Virus record (IMG/VR): IMGVR_UViG_3300022934_000191
Coordinates: 1-23,237 of that record
DNA: 23,237 nucleotides
Source: a virus
Reading direction: 5' to 3' (one strand)
Shown here piece by piece: positions 1 through 7,076 of this stretch (position 1 is the first letter of the stretch; every line of letters begins with the position of its first letter). The position numbers were made by a program, and so were the translations under genes. The notes under the pieces were generated by a model that made no database searches, had not been told where the DNA came from, and worked only from the letters and a program-made list of their open reading frames with translations.

Positions 1-336
1 TGTAATTACAACTGATATGTCAGATTCCAATGTATTATCAGCAGTATAATTTTTGTGTTGGTCAGTATTTTCCGGAAATCCTAACCCTTCTAGCCATCGT
101 AGTACTTCTGTGTAATTATTCATTTCTTCGTCAACAATAAACTGAAGAGTTAAATCATCATATGTCAATTTATCTTGTTGAGCGTAAAATGTTCTCAATG
201 GAGTATTCATCTCGACAGGAGATGATGATACGCCGGGAATTGAAACCGATTGAGTAAAAAACTCAACATTCGGCATTCTGTCTATTGAAACAGTAAACGA
301 AGCCGGTGATAAATAATTGTTAATAATTTCGGGCAT
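1..336 (-). CDS. Tail-tube-type protein (T4 gp19/gp54-like), C-terminus outside window
   Basis: The reading frame begins at an ATG (334-336) and stays open for 112 codons to the left edge, so this is a 5' fragment. Visible sequence starts MPEIINNYLSPASFTVSIDR and continues with a PNVEFF segment, an IPG turn, a TPLR segment and then LTYDDLTLQFIVDEEMNNY followed by LRWLEGLGFP. The pattern of an IPG turn, a DDLTLxFIVDE strand and an xxWLxxLGFP helix is what I associate with phage tail-tube folds, used by T4 gp19 (tail tube) and gp54 (tube initiator). Which of the two it is cannot be decided from half a protein. An exact late-promoter octamer lies 36 bases upstream, as expected for a virion gene. 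Fold call fairly sure, exact role not. Confidence 0.65.
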   Translation of the reverse strand, partial: MPEIINNYLSPASFTVSIDRMPNVEFFTQSVSIPGVSSSPVEMNTPLRTFYAQQDKLTYDDLTLQFIVDEEMNNYTEVLRWLEGLGFPENTDQHKNYTADNTLESDISVVIT

Positions 337-346
337 ACCAAATCCT

Positions 347-354
347 GATAAATA
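347..354 (+). promoter_or_regulatory. Possible late promoter, GATAAATA
   Basis: GATAAATA matches the T4 late consensus TATAAATA at 7 of 8 positions and lies 40 bases before the ATG at 395. It would put a start site near 360 and leave the GAGG ribosome binding site in the leader. The flank is an AT-rich palindrome (AATAAATTTATT), so the match could be chance. Confidence 0.3.
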
Positions 355-371
355 AATTTATTGGTTTACAT

Positions 372-379
372 TATTTATA
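372..379 (-). promoter_or_regulatory. Late promoter TATAAATA for the tail-tube-type gene
   Basis: The minus strand reads CGTTATAAATAATG here, an exact match to the T4 late consensus octamer TATAAATA. It lies 36 bases upstream of the ATG at 336. In T4 this element is read by polymerase carrying gp55 with gp33 and the sliding clamp, and a gp33 homologue is present in this window. Confidence 0.7.
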
Positions 380-394
380 ACGCTGAGGTACATC

Positions 395-1105
395 ATGAGA
401 ATCAAATCATTTTCCTATGACATGGATATGGGCGGACTTGCCCTCCACGAAGTCGCACGACTACATCACACATTTTTCGTCGATAAAAAATATGACTGGT
501 GGTATGAAGTATTACCAGACGATGTCGTAGTTGATATTGGAGCTGGAACAGGAATGTTCTCAGCAAAAGCTTTAGATGCTGGCGCGAAAAAAGTTTATAT
601 GATTGAACCTAATAAAAGACTTTTAAAAACAGCGATTAAAAATGTCAGCGAATATATGATGGATACTGAAACTCCTAAGGTCATACCAATTAATGCCGCA
701 ATAGGTAAAACAGATATTGATTTAAGTAATGTTTATAAATCAAGTACAATTGTAGAAGAAGATGAGGACTGTAAGCTTTCATCGTTTAGAGAATTCGTAG
801 GTAAATATGATTTAAACCATATTGATTTTTTAAAGATTGATGCTGAGGGTGCTGAATTAAACTTCCTACCTGAACACTTAGATTATATTTCATCTCATGT
901 ACGACACGCAGCAATTAATGTTCACGTTGATGCTCAATATGGTGCTGCTGATAAGTTTTGGAATTTTAGGTCAAAGATTATTAAACCATTTTTAGATACA
1001 AATAGGTTAAGATTCCAAGATGAAACTTTAAGAGATAAAGTAATGGCTCAAAATTGGAATCAACTTGTACCAAGAGAATTTATGATTTATATTACTAATT
1101 ACTAA
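395..1105 (+). CDS. FkbM-family SAM-dependent methyltransferase (copy 1)
   Basis: A 236-residue protein. Motif I of a class I SAM-dependent methyltransferase is clear at about residues 45-55 (VVVDIGAGTGMFS), followed by an acidic motif II (YMIEPN) and an FkbM-type segment LKIDAEGAELNFL near residue 150. The length is normal for the family, which O-methylates sugars or other small molecules. In phages the target is unknown; glycan or lipopolysaccharide modification is often proposed. The ATG follows GAGG at a good distance. The gene converges on a paralogue at 1095-1793, and the two 3' ends overlap by 11 bases on opposite strands. It may be expressed late from the weak octamer at 347. Family call firm, substrate unknown. 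Confidence 0.85.
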   Translation: MRIKSFSYDMDMGGLALHEVARLHHTFFVDKKYDWWYEVLPDDVVVDIGAGTGMFSAKALDAGAKKVYMIEPNKRLLKTAIKNVSEYMMDTETPKVIPINAAIGKTDIDLSNVYKSSTIVEEDEDCKLSSFREFVGKYDLNHIDFLKIDAEGAELNFLPEHLDYISSHVRHAAINVHVDAQYGAADKFWNFRSKIIKPFLDTNRLRFQDETLRDKVMAQNWNQLVPREFMIYITNY

Positions 1106-1793
1106 TATAGAGCATAAAAGAACACCAATCCGTTTTATTTCCATTATATAAAAAGAAATCATTATAGGCATTCTCTCGATCTTCGTGTTCTAAAAATCTA
1201 ATTTGGTCTGTATCGAATCGTTGAAGCAATGTATCTCTTACGCGAATCCATTGTTTGACTTGCCAAGGATTTGTGACATGGAATTCTACCGCGATATGAC
1301 CAACAGCATTTTTCAAGTATGACATATTTGATTCCTTGAAAATGTCATACTCTCCACCTTCGCAATCTATTTTAAGATAATCAATCCAAGAAATGTCATA
1401 CTCTGTCATACACTCAGCAAAATTCATTACTCTAAATGAAGTGTCTGTATTATTATTGAAAACATTCTGATAATGTTCTCTGTCGCTTCCTATAGCGGCG
1501 TGTATCGGCACAACAGGTAATTCCCCATTGTCTATAAAGTATGCTGATGTATTTTTTAAGAGCGTTTGAAGATGAGCTCGTGAAGGCTCGATAGCGTATA
1601 TCCTATGAGCCCCACAATCAAGAGCATGGCATGTAAAGAAACCCACACAAGAACCAATATCGACGACAACATCAAGAGGCTGAACATCACGATACCATTC
1701 ATAATCCTTTCTATGAAAGAACTCATGATAGAGAGTATTGATGTCATTGAGTGGTAATCCTTCTACACTTAAGTTTTTATTTAAATATCTCAT
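1095..1793 (-). CDS. FkbM-family SAM-dependent methyltransferase (copy 2)
   Basis: A 232-residue protein with the same architecture as copy 1: VVVDIGSCVGFFTCHALDCGA (about 42-62), then YAIEPSR, and LKIDCEGGEYDIF further on. The two proteins match along their length, including the YEWY/YDWW segment before motif I and the closing MLYIS/MIYIT strand, so they are diverged duplicates. Several cysteines near motif I (SC, TC, DC) are absent from copy 1. The gene is the last of the minus-strand topoisomerase operon. Its start overlaps the preceding small ORF by 17 bases, which points to translational coupling. The regulatory setting therefore differs from copy 1. The methyl acceptor cannot be told from sequence. 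Confidence 0.85.
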   Translation of the reverse strand: MRYLNKNLSVEGLPLNDINTLYHEFFHRKDYEWYRDVQPLDVVVDIGSCVGFFTCHALDCGAHRIYAIEPSRAHLQTLLKNTSAYFIDNGELPVVPIHAAIGSDREHYQNVFNNNTDTSFRVMNFAECMTEYDISWIDYLKIDCEGGEYDIFKESNMSYLKNAVGHIAVEFHVTNPWQVKQWIRVRDTLLQRFDTDQIRFLEHEDRENAYNDFFLYNGNKTDWCSFMLYISN

Positions 1794-1965
1794 TACGTCT
1801 TTGCACTAACTCAAAATATCCATTAGGTCCTACCTCATAGATATCTCCAATCTGAATATCGGTTTCATCTAATATCCAGTGTTTATTATCTTCGTCCGAT
1901 TCTTTTACAATACGAAATCCGTTATCGAACGTATTCATTATTAAACCCTTTACATGTTTAAACAT
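1777..1965 (-). CDS. Small hypothetical protein
   Basis: A 62-residue ORF that I do not recognise. It is polar and rich in acidic residues, with no cysteine, membrane segment or known motif; the middle reads HWILDETDIQIGDIYEVGPN, suggesting a small beta-rich domain. The ATG directly abuts the stop codon of gene 52, and its GAGG ribosome binding site lies within the last codons of 52, so it is probably translated by coupling. Its end overlaps the methyltransferase start by 17 bases. The tight packing supports a real gene. Confidence 0.6.
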   Translation of the reverse strand: MFKHVKGLIMNTFDNGFRIVKESDEDNKHWILDETDIQIGDIYEVGPNGYFELVQRRNEIFK

Positions 1966-3318
1966 TTAAATTTCCTCTAAGTCAGTTGTGAATTGGTCTT
2001 GGGGTTTTGTCTTTTTCCAAAAGTTCAAGGTTCGTTTCGTTTCAGCAATCTGTTTCTTTAATTTAACAATTTCGTCTTTTGTTAAAGTCATGATACCTAA
2101 TGAGAGCAATCTGGCACAGTCACCTCCTTCGGCCGATGTCTCGTTCATTATTTGTTTCTGAACTTGTGTTTTGGTATTATCCTTAAATACAACTCGGCCA
2201 TCAACCACAGCTTGGATAAATTCCATTTTCACGGTTAACCAACGAACCTCTTCCGTGAACTCTGTTTTACGTGCATCGATTCTTTTCTGTAAAATACCTA
2301 AACGATAATCGCAAAAATCCTTAATCAGTTGTCGTGCGTCATCATATTCACGTAGCTTACCATCGTAATCAATCACGGTTAAATTTTGGGCAAAAGGTTT
2401 ACTCAACTTAAATTTACTAATAATTTTAGATCGAGACCATTTTGCCGAAGTGTTTTGTTTCAGTTTTACTTCAAACCTGAAACCAGTTTTATCACATAGG
2501 TCCTCATAGGAAACAATGTCGCCATCATCTTCCAAACCATCAAGGACCTTCACATATGATTCCCTGTCAAATCCGTATGGCACTTCCGTAATGGAGAGTA
2601 GCGTTTTTGTTCGCTGAGTGAAAGTACCATACGCAATATATTTTGTTGGGTCTTCTTTGTTTTGTTCCACAGTTCCACTGAACTCTGGGAATTTAATATC
2701 AATAGGATTTGCAATATCACCTGTTTCCAAATATTCCAAACACGCAGCACTAACACTTTCAGGGCAATGAGGTAGAATATTTGTAGCGAAACCAGTTGCA
2801 ATACCTTTTGTTCCATTAATTAAAACTAAAGGAATGACTGGTAAGTAAAATGCAGGTGGTTCGTGTTCTGGGTCATCATGAACTGGAGATAAATCCAAAT
2901 CCTTAATGTACGTGTTGAAGTTATCTGAAAGGCGAGTATAAACATACCTTGCCGCACCAGCCTCTTGTACCAGTCGAGTACCAAATGAACCTCGGCCTTC
3001 AATTAAACATATGTTGTTATTCCATGTTGCCGCCATTAATTGACCAGCACCCGCTGCCGAAGCCTCGCCGTGATTATAACCATAATCGGAAATGATACCA
3101 GACACAGCTGATACCTTTTTAAAATCTTTTTTACTATTGAGTATTGATGAATACAAATAGAACCTTTGAACAGGTTTTAATCCATCAACCATATTTGGAA
3201 TCGCACGAGATTCAACGGTGTACATTGCAAATGATTTCCATTCATTACGTGCTACACTTGAAATAGGATATTCAGTACCTAAAGTATTTTCACTTGTAAA
3301 AGCAGTTAAATCACTCAT
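1966..3318 (-). CDS. 52: Type II DNA topoisomerase, breakage-reunion subunit (T4 gp52)
   Basis: A 450-residue protein close in length to T4 gp52 (442). It opens with the GyrA/ParC-type DNA-cleavage domain: a segment SRAIPNMVDGLKPVQR (38-52), a YGYNHGEASAAG loop (79-90) and the catalytic region AGAARYVYTRLS. By alignment to GyrA (RY at the active site), Tyr125 preceded by Arg124 is the DNA-linked tyrosine. A helical coiled region at about 340-440 matches the family. It pairs with gp39 encoded upstream to relax or decatenate phage DNA during replication. The ATG has a GAGG site 8 bases ahead and overlaps the cysteine-cluster gene by 8 bases. There is no separate promoter, so it belongs to the gene 39 operon. 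Confidence 0.95.
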   Translation of the reverse strand: MSDLTAFTSENTLGTEYPISSVARNEWKSFAMYTVESRAIPNMVDGLKPVQRFYLYSSILNSKKDFKKVSAVSGIISDYGYNHGEASAAGAGQLMAATWNNNICLIEGRGSFGTRLVQEAGAARYVYTRLSDNFNTYIKDLDLSPVHDDPEHEPPAFYLPVIPLVLINGTKGIATGFATNILPHCPESVSAACLEYLETGDIANPIDIKFPEFSGTVEQNKEDPTKYIAYGTFTQRTKTLLSITEVPYGFDRESYVKVLDGLEDDGDIVSYEDLCDKTGFRFEVKLKQNTSAKWSRSKIISKFKLSKPFAQNLTVIDYDGKLREYDDARQLIKDFCDYRLGILQKRIDARKTEFTEEVRWLTVKMEFIQAVVDGRVVFKDNTKTQVQKQIMNETSAEGGDCARLLSLGIMTLTKDEIVKLKKQIAETKRTLNFWKKTKPQDQFTTDLEEI

Positions 3319-3613
3319 AATATTCCTCTAAATTTATACCTCGGAAAAAGTTTTCCTTCGAAACTTTACCAGCACTTAAATCATCAATTAATCTCAATGC
3401 ATTATCTTTTGTTATCATTCCTTTCTCATAATTTATTAACATAGGACAAAAAAATCTTTGACATCGTTCTGGTCTGTTTTCATATATGGAACATTTATTA
3501 TCACTAGTAAGATTTATACATGGCAAAATTAAATCATCGCCACCATCAATTATTACTTTATCAAATAATGTACCATTACAACAATGACCACATTCAAAGC
3601 ACAAATTATCCAA
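3311..3613 (-). CDS. YkgJ/CxxCxxCC-type cysteine-cluster protein between topoisomerase subunits
   Basis: A 100-residue protein starting at a TTG (3611-3613). I chose this start because AAGGAG lies 7 bases ahead, inside the end of gene 39. The longer in-frame ORF back to 3649 begins with another TTG and has no ribosome binding site. The protein has the YkgJ-type metal-binding pattern: C5xxC8xxC11C12, then PC (32), C41, a SIYENRPERC segment (C51) and C56. The family is thought to bind zinc or an iron-sulfur cluster; the function is poorly known. It overlaps gene 39 by 8 bases and gene 52 by 8, so the three are coupled. A metal-binding protein here is unusual. Confidence 0.75.
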   Translation of the reverse strand: MDNLCFECGHCCNGTLFDKVIIDGGDDLILPCINLTSDNKCSIYENRPERCQRFFCPMLINYEKGMITKDNALRLIDDLSAGKVSKENFFRGINLEEYYE

Positions 3614-5435
3614 ACATAAACTCCTTACGCAATGATGAATCCTTACCAAACATCATTTGAAGTACATCAGCGTCGTCCATTGTGACGACATCGTAGGTTG
3701 GTTTATTAATTATAATACTATATTCGTCCTCTGTCAATGACCCAAGACCTTTTATGTATCTATGTTTCCAATTCTTTTCTTTTGATTTAAATGAAGAAGC
3801 TTCCTCATAAGTATAGAACCATTTTATATCTTCACCTTTCGTTGAAATCATAATTGGAGTTCTGGTAATCATTACTCTTTGTTCAGTTAAGAGTCGTGGC
3901 CAGAATTTATAAAAGAATGCAATTAATAATGGACTGATATGTCCAATACCATCATGGTCAGCATCAGTTAGTGTTGCGATATACTTATATGACATATCAT
4001 CAACACTGTTTGGATTATTAATATCCAAACCTAATACAGCAACCAATTCACTCAATTCTTTATTCTTTAATACATCAGCGGGTTTCATATCCCACGTATT
4101 CATAATTACGCCTCGCAATGGAAACGCACCTACTTTATCTGGGTCGCGAACCTTTAATAGGAAACCCATTGCCGAGTCTCCTTCCACAATTTTAAGTGTC
4201 GCATCATCTTTATTTGCCGCAATGTGTTTTGCAACCTTAACCTTTCTTAATTTTTTCTGAGCCAATGTCGCAGCTCTTTTATCAGCTGCCATTTTCTTGG
4301 CAAGTTGTGCTTCGATAATTGGGTCAATAATAACAGGTGTATTTAAAATCTTCCTTGCGATGGCTTGGAAATCTTTAATGTCAGCCTGTTCAACGTGTTC
4401 CTTAATATTACTTTGTGGATTTGTTAAGCGTTCTTTTGTTTGACTGTCAAATTTTGGATTAATAAAATTACGAGCAAACATTACAAAGGTCAAACCACCT
4501 TTAATAGTAGTTTTCATCACCTCGATTTTATGTTTACGCTTAATCATTGTGACAAGTTCATCAACAATACTATTCACAATATAATCTACATAATTACCAC
4601 CCTGTCTGGTATTCACGCCATTTATAAAACTATTAGAGCGGAATCCATCTTCAGATGGAGCAAAGAACATTGCCAGATTATCTGATTTTTCTATAATTGT
4701 AGTTTCATCAAATAATGCAGCGTATTTCTTTAAATCTGTGACCTTAATTCTTCTCTTATTAAAATAGAAATTAATTTCAGGGAACGCCATTTGTAATGAC
4801 ATCAGTCTATCTTCAATTAATGATACTGTGTCTAATTCTTGTAGTGTGTCGACTTCAAATAAGTCAAAGTCTGGTATAAAAGAAACTTCAGTACCTGAAC
4901 CAGCTTTGGCCCCTGTTTTAATTTTTAACTCATCAGCACCATCTTTACAATGTACCTCCAGGTATTTGCTGTCAGCCCATGTACGACCAATAAACTTTGA
5001 TGAAAGGAAGTTTGTCGCGGCCGAACCGACACCGTTGGTACCGATTGTGACTCTCTCGTCGTCGAAGGAAGTACCAGCATTAACCTTAGTCCATGCGGCC
5101 ACAGGTCTCAAAATCTCTTCTTTAGAGGTTTCGTCATAAATTTTATCTTGTGGAATTCCGCGACCATTATCAGTGACGGTAATTTTATCTCCGTCAATGG
5201 ATACATTAATCTTATTTGAGTATTTAAAATTAGTTCTAATCGCCTCGTCAATTGCATTATCTAATATTTCATCAACCATTTTAGATAAGGCAGGGACATA
5301 TACAGCTTTCTTCCATTCACCACAAACAAATCTTTCTATTTGTTCACGAGAACTAGAACCCATATACATACCGATACGCTCTCGGACATGCTGACGAGCT
5401 GTCAATATTCTAAATTGTTCTGTCTGTTGTGTCAC
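3606..5435 (-). CDS. 39: Type II DNA topoisomerase, ATPase subunit (T4 gp39 with gp60 part fused)
   Basis: A 609-residue GyrB/ParE-like subunit. The GHKL ATPase signatures are present in order: DEILDNAIDEA (E56 and N60), TDNGRGIP (from D89) and GTNGVGSAATN (about 132-142). The TOPRIM motifs follow as EGDSAMG near 420 and TLTDADHDG near 490. In T4 itself the TOPRIM part is split off as gene 60; here it is one uninterrupted frame. The start is GTG with a GGAG site upstream, 19 bases after the expected start of a strong early promoter. It is the first gene of the minus-strand operon. The product drives DNA strand passage with gp52 and ATP. Confidence 0.95.
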   Translation of the reverse strand: MTQQTEQFRILTARQHVRERIGMYMGSSSREQIERFVCGEWKKAVYVPALSKMVDEILDNAIDEAIRTNFKYSNKINVSIDGDKITVTDNGRGIPQDKIYDETSKEEILRPVAAWTKVNAGTSFDDERVTIGTNGVGSAATNFLSSKFIGRTWADSKYLEVHCKDGADELKIKTGAKAGSGTEVSFIPDFDLFEVDTLQELDTVSLIEDRLMSLQMAFPEINFYFNKRRIKVTDLKKYAALFDETTIIEKSDNLAMFFAPSEDGFRSNSFINGVNTRQGGNYVDYIVNSIVDELVTMIKRKHKIEVMKTTIKGGLTFVMFARNFINPKFDSQTKERLTNPQSNIKEHVEQADIKDFQAIARKILNTPVIIDPIIEAQLAKKMAADKRAATLAQKKLRKVKVAKHIAANKDDATLKIVEGDSAMGFLLKVRDPDKVGAFPLRGVIMNTWDMKPADVLKNKELSELVAVLGLDINNPNSVDDMSYKYIATLTDADHDGIGHISPLLIAFFYKFWPRLLTEQRVMITRTPIMISTKGEDIKWFYTYEEASSFKSKEKNWKHRYIKGLGSLTEDEYSIIINKPTYDVVTMDDADVLQMMFGKDSSLRKEFMFG

Positions 5436-5460
5436 TTATGTACTCTCCATTTGAATTGCC

Positions 5461-5489
5461 ATTCTATCATATTACTTGTCAAAAGTCAA
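5461..5489 (-). promoter_or_regulatory. Early sigma70-type promoter for the topoisomerase operon
   Basis: On the minus strand TTGACT (5484-5489) and TAGAAT (5461-5466) are separated by 17 bases. The predicted start, near 5454, is just upstream of the GTG of gene 39. Confidence 0.8.
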
Positions 5490-5523
5490 CCCCTATATAA
5501 AAAATAATTTTTTCGGAAACGTG

Positions 5524-5552
5524 TTGACAATGGGCCAGTTTCCTGTTAGTAT
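5524..5552 (+). promoter_or_regulatory. Early sigma70-type promoter (first of a tandem pair)
   Basis: TTGACA (5524-5529) and TAGTAT (5547-5552) are spaced by 17 bases. It lies upstream of the small-gene cluster and back to back with the gene 39 promoter. Confidence 0.65.
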
Positions 5553-5585
5553 TTAACTATGATTTATCTATTAATAAGAAAAAGA

Positions 5586-5607
5586 TTTGCAAAAAGTGTT
5601 GACTTTT
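5586..5607 (+). repeat. 22-base early-promoter repeat (second copy at 6320-6341)
   Basis: The segment that reads TTTGC, one variable base, then AAAAGTGTTGACTTTT occurs here and at 6320-6341 with a single mismatch. A shorter version (GGTGTTGACTTTTT) is at 16089-16102. Each copy places TTGACT at a -35 position before a TATAAT, so this is a reused promoter module. The conserved bases extend about 13 bases upstream of the -35 hexamer. Confidence 0.75.
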
Positions 5608-5627
5608 GCTTGTTAAAGTATTATAAT
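5599..5627 (+). promoter_or_regulatory. Strong early promoter for the small-gene cluster
   Basis: TTGACT (5599-5604), 17 bases, then a perfect TATAAT (5622-5627). The predicted start near 5634 leaves the AAGGAGG site before the ATG at 5660 in the leader. Confidence 0.85.
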
Positions 5628-5659
5628 AGTAATATAAACAATTGGAAAAGGAGGAAAAA

Positions 5660-5857
5660 ATGAGTTGTTTACATAATGATATGATTCTGGATAATCTCCA
5701 CATGGACGTTATTTCAGAGGACGAACAAGGTCTTTTAGAGCCTGAAATAAGAGACATCGTGTTGGATACTGGTTTACATCCAGATGATGATAGAGATGAA
5801 ATATTAATTAGAATCGTTGAGGATAGGTTTGACGCCTTACCTGACGGTCCACAATAG
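5660..5857 (+). CDS. Small acidic hypothetical protein, first gene of an early cluster
   Basis: A 65-residue protein that I do not recognise. The ATG at 5660 follows AAGGAGG, so the in-frame upstream TTG at 5642 is not the start. The sequence is strongly acidic (EDEQG, HPDDDRDE, EDRFD) with few basic residues and probably one helix in the second half. Small, acidic products made from a strong early promoter are typical of phage host-takeover or anti-defence proteins, but nothing in the sequence fixes a target. It is followed at short distance by two more small genes in the same direction. Confidence 0.7.
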   Translation: MSCLHNDMILDNLHMDVISEDEQGLLEPEIRDIVLDTGLHPDDDRDEILIRIVEDRFDALPDGPQ

Positions 5858-5868
5858 GAGTTGTTATT

Positions 5869-6057
5869 ATGATGGACCCTAAGACTTTTAAATTGCTTGC
5901 TGAATGTTCAGTAAGAGATGGAGAACAAAGATATACCGAGGCCGATATCAGGGCCATGGTAGGTGCTCCAACTAGAGAAGAAGAGGAATACTGTATTTGC
6001 GGTGATAAACTGGTCGACTGCGAAGATGGTTATGTACATATGACCAGTGGAGTGTAA
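5869..6057 (+). CDS. Small hypothetical protein with a Cys-rich C-terminus
   Basis: A 62-residue protein; ATG follows AGGAG by 8 bases (the second ATG at 5872 is equally possible). The N-terminal half is a polar helix region. The last third has a YCICGDKL turn, then a CEDGYVH segment: three cysteines and a histidine spaced like half of a small zinc ribbon. No family is recognised. It is in the early cluster, 11 bases after the previous gene and 5 before the next. Confidence 0.65.
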   Translation: MMDPKTFKLLAECSVRDGEQRYTEADIRAMVGAPTREEEEYCICGDKLVDCEDGYVHMTSGV

Positions 6058-6062
6058 TTATT

Positions 6063-6275
6063 ATGAATTTTAATATTAAAGAAATCGCAAAAGATCTTGG
6101 TTTTGGTATCGCGGCAGTTGCTATTGTAGTCGGAACCATGTTTGCAATTATTTCCCTTTTGGAAATGATTAATATGACAGAAGATAACATTAGGCTTGCA
6201 ATTGCAACACCCTTTGTAATTTACTTCTGTTGGATGTTTGGAAGTTTAACTAGGTCAATCTACTTTAAGGATTAA
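6063..6275 (+). CDS. Small inner-membrane protein with two TM segments
   Basis: A 70-residue protein with two hydrophobic stretches, about residues 10-32 (GFGIAAVAIVVGTMFAIISL) and 43-62 (LAIATPFVIYFCWMFGSL), joined by a short polar loop. GGAG lies upstream of the ATG. It is the last gene before the next early promoter. There is no similarity I recognise. An early two-TM phage protein could act in membrane takeover or superinfection exclusion, but this is a guess. Confidence 0.65.
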   Translation: MNFNIKEIAKDLGFGIAAVAIVVGTMFAIISLLEMINMTEDNIRLAIATPFVIYFCWMFGSLTRSIYFKD

Positions 6276-6332
6276 CCTAACTTTTGGTTATATCGTTATA
6301 TCAAAATATTATATAAAAGTTTGCGAAAAGTG

Positions 6333-6360
6333 TTGACTTTTACTAGAAATTTGGTATAAT
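6333..6360 (+). promoter_or_regulatory. Strong early promoter
   Basis: TTGACT (6333-6338), 16 bases, TATAAT (6355-6360). It sits in the second copy of the 22-base promoter repeat and drives the cluster beginning at 6391. Confidence 0.85.
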
Positions 6361-6390
6361 GGTAGAGTAAATTAAATTATGGGAGTGAAA

Positions 6391-6735
6391 ATGTCAACAT
6401 TCACAATTGAACAAAATCCAGGTTCTTCTGGTACGTCCCTTCAGGGATATATTAATGCGTCTTACGACGATTTGGTTCTTGCCTTTGGTAAACCAACCTA
6501 CGATGAAACATCAGCCGACAACAAGGTCGACATTGAGTGGTGTTTAAAGATTTTTGAAAATGACGACGAAGATGGTATCAACGTCACCATTTATAATTGG
6601 AAAGATTACGATGGTGGCAAACGAGCCACTGCTGACCTTGATTATGAATGGCACATTGGCGGACACAGTCCTATCGATGCGGTCACATTGAAAGAAGCTT
6701 TCGTTTATCAATTATCACAAAAGGAGGTTGCGTAA
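6391..6735 (+). CDS. Phage hypothetical protein (SLQGYI...WHIGG type)
   Basis: A 114-residue protein. I prefer the ATG at 6391 because GGGAG is 6 bases ahead; the ATG at 6379 overlaps that site. The sequence contains SLQGYINASYDDLVLAFGKP near the N-terminus, then VDIEWCLKIF, VTIYNWKDYDGG and YEWHIGGHS. I recognise this order as a small family found in many phage genomes with no assigned function; my recognition is from general pattern memory only. The alternation of strands and one helix suggests a compact alpha/beta domain. It is the first gene after the strong promoter at 6333, hence early. Confidence 0.75.
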   Translation: MSTFTIEQNPGSSGTSLQGYINASYDDLVLAFGKPTYDETSADNKVDIEWCLKIFENDDEDGINVTIYNWKDYDGGKRATADLDYEWHIGGHSPIDAVTLKEAFVYQLSQKEVA

Positions 6736-6920
6736 TGGCAATAGATAAAGATGTTCTTAAGGCTATGGAAGAACTAAAAAATAACAAGGCCACAAAGAAA
6801 CTGGCAAAACAAAGGCCAGAAGATTTTTCTTTGTATTCTGACTCAGTTGATGATTTCGATGTGAGTGAACTTGGTTCCAATTTTAGTTTTGGTAGTTATG
6901 GAGACTCCGATTGGAATTAA
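6735..6920 (+). CDS. Small hypothetical protein
   Basis: A 61-residue protein. The ATG overlaps the previous stop (TAATG) and follows AAGGAGG, so the longer upstream extension of this frame is not used. The N-terminal 35 residues are a charged, lysine-rich helix; the rest is a low-complexity Ser/Asp/Gly/Phe tail (LGSNFSFGSYGDSDWN). No family recognised. A charged helix with a disordered acidic tail could bind a protein partner. Confidence 0.65.
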   Translation: MAIDKDVLKAMEELKNNKATKKLAKQRPEDFSLYSDSVDDFDVSELGSNFSFGSYGDSDWN

Positions 6921-7075
6921 TTGGATTATTCCTAGGATTTGTGTTTGTTTTAGCACTATTCCTAGGGTTAATTAAAATTTTACTCGGCCTTGCCGAGTTT
7001 ATTTGGAACAATGTATGGACTGTAATATTGTTCTTTATATTTTTTATAATGATATTAATATCGGGAGTTTATTAA
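6911..7075 (+). CDS. Very small membrane protein, TTG start
   Basis: A 54-codon frame starting at TTG (6911-6913) with GGAG 7 bases ahead, overlapping the preceding gene by 10 bases. The product is almost wholly hydrophobic: a first segment LIGLFLGFVFVLALFLGLIK (3-22) and a second WTVILFFIFFIMILISGVY at the C-terminus. No upstream ATG exists in this frame. The intact two-TM pattern and fit between neighbours support a real gene. Function unknown. Confidence 0.55.
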   Translation: MELIGLFLGFVFVLALFLGLIKILLGLAEFIWNNVWTVILFFIFFIMILISGVY

Positions 7076-7076
7076 T

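Noticed and set aside
3331-3338. TATAAATT on the minus strand upstream of gene 52 as a late promoter
   Set aside because: The start site would remove or truncate the gene 52 ribosome binding site, and the gene is explained by the operon promoter.
3614-3649. Longer N-terminus for the cysteine-cluster protein from a TTG at 3649
   Set aside because: It has no ribosome binding site and would add a 36-base overlap with gene 39; the TTG at 3613 has AAGGAG at 7 bases.
4440-5394. Three + strand frames opposite gene 39 (81, 103 and 73 codons)
   Set aside because: They are antisense to a clear topoisomerase coding region, have no ribosome binding sites and contain Ser/Ile-rich shadow composition.
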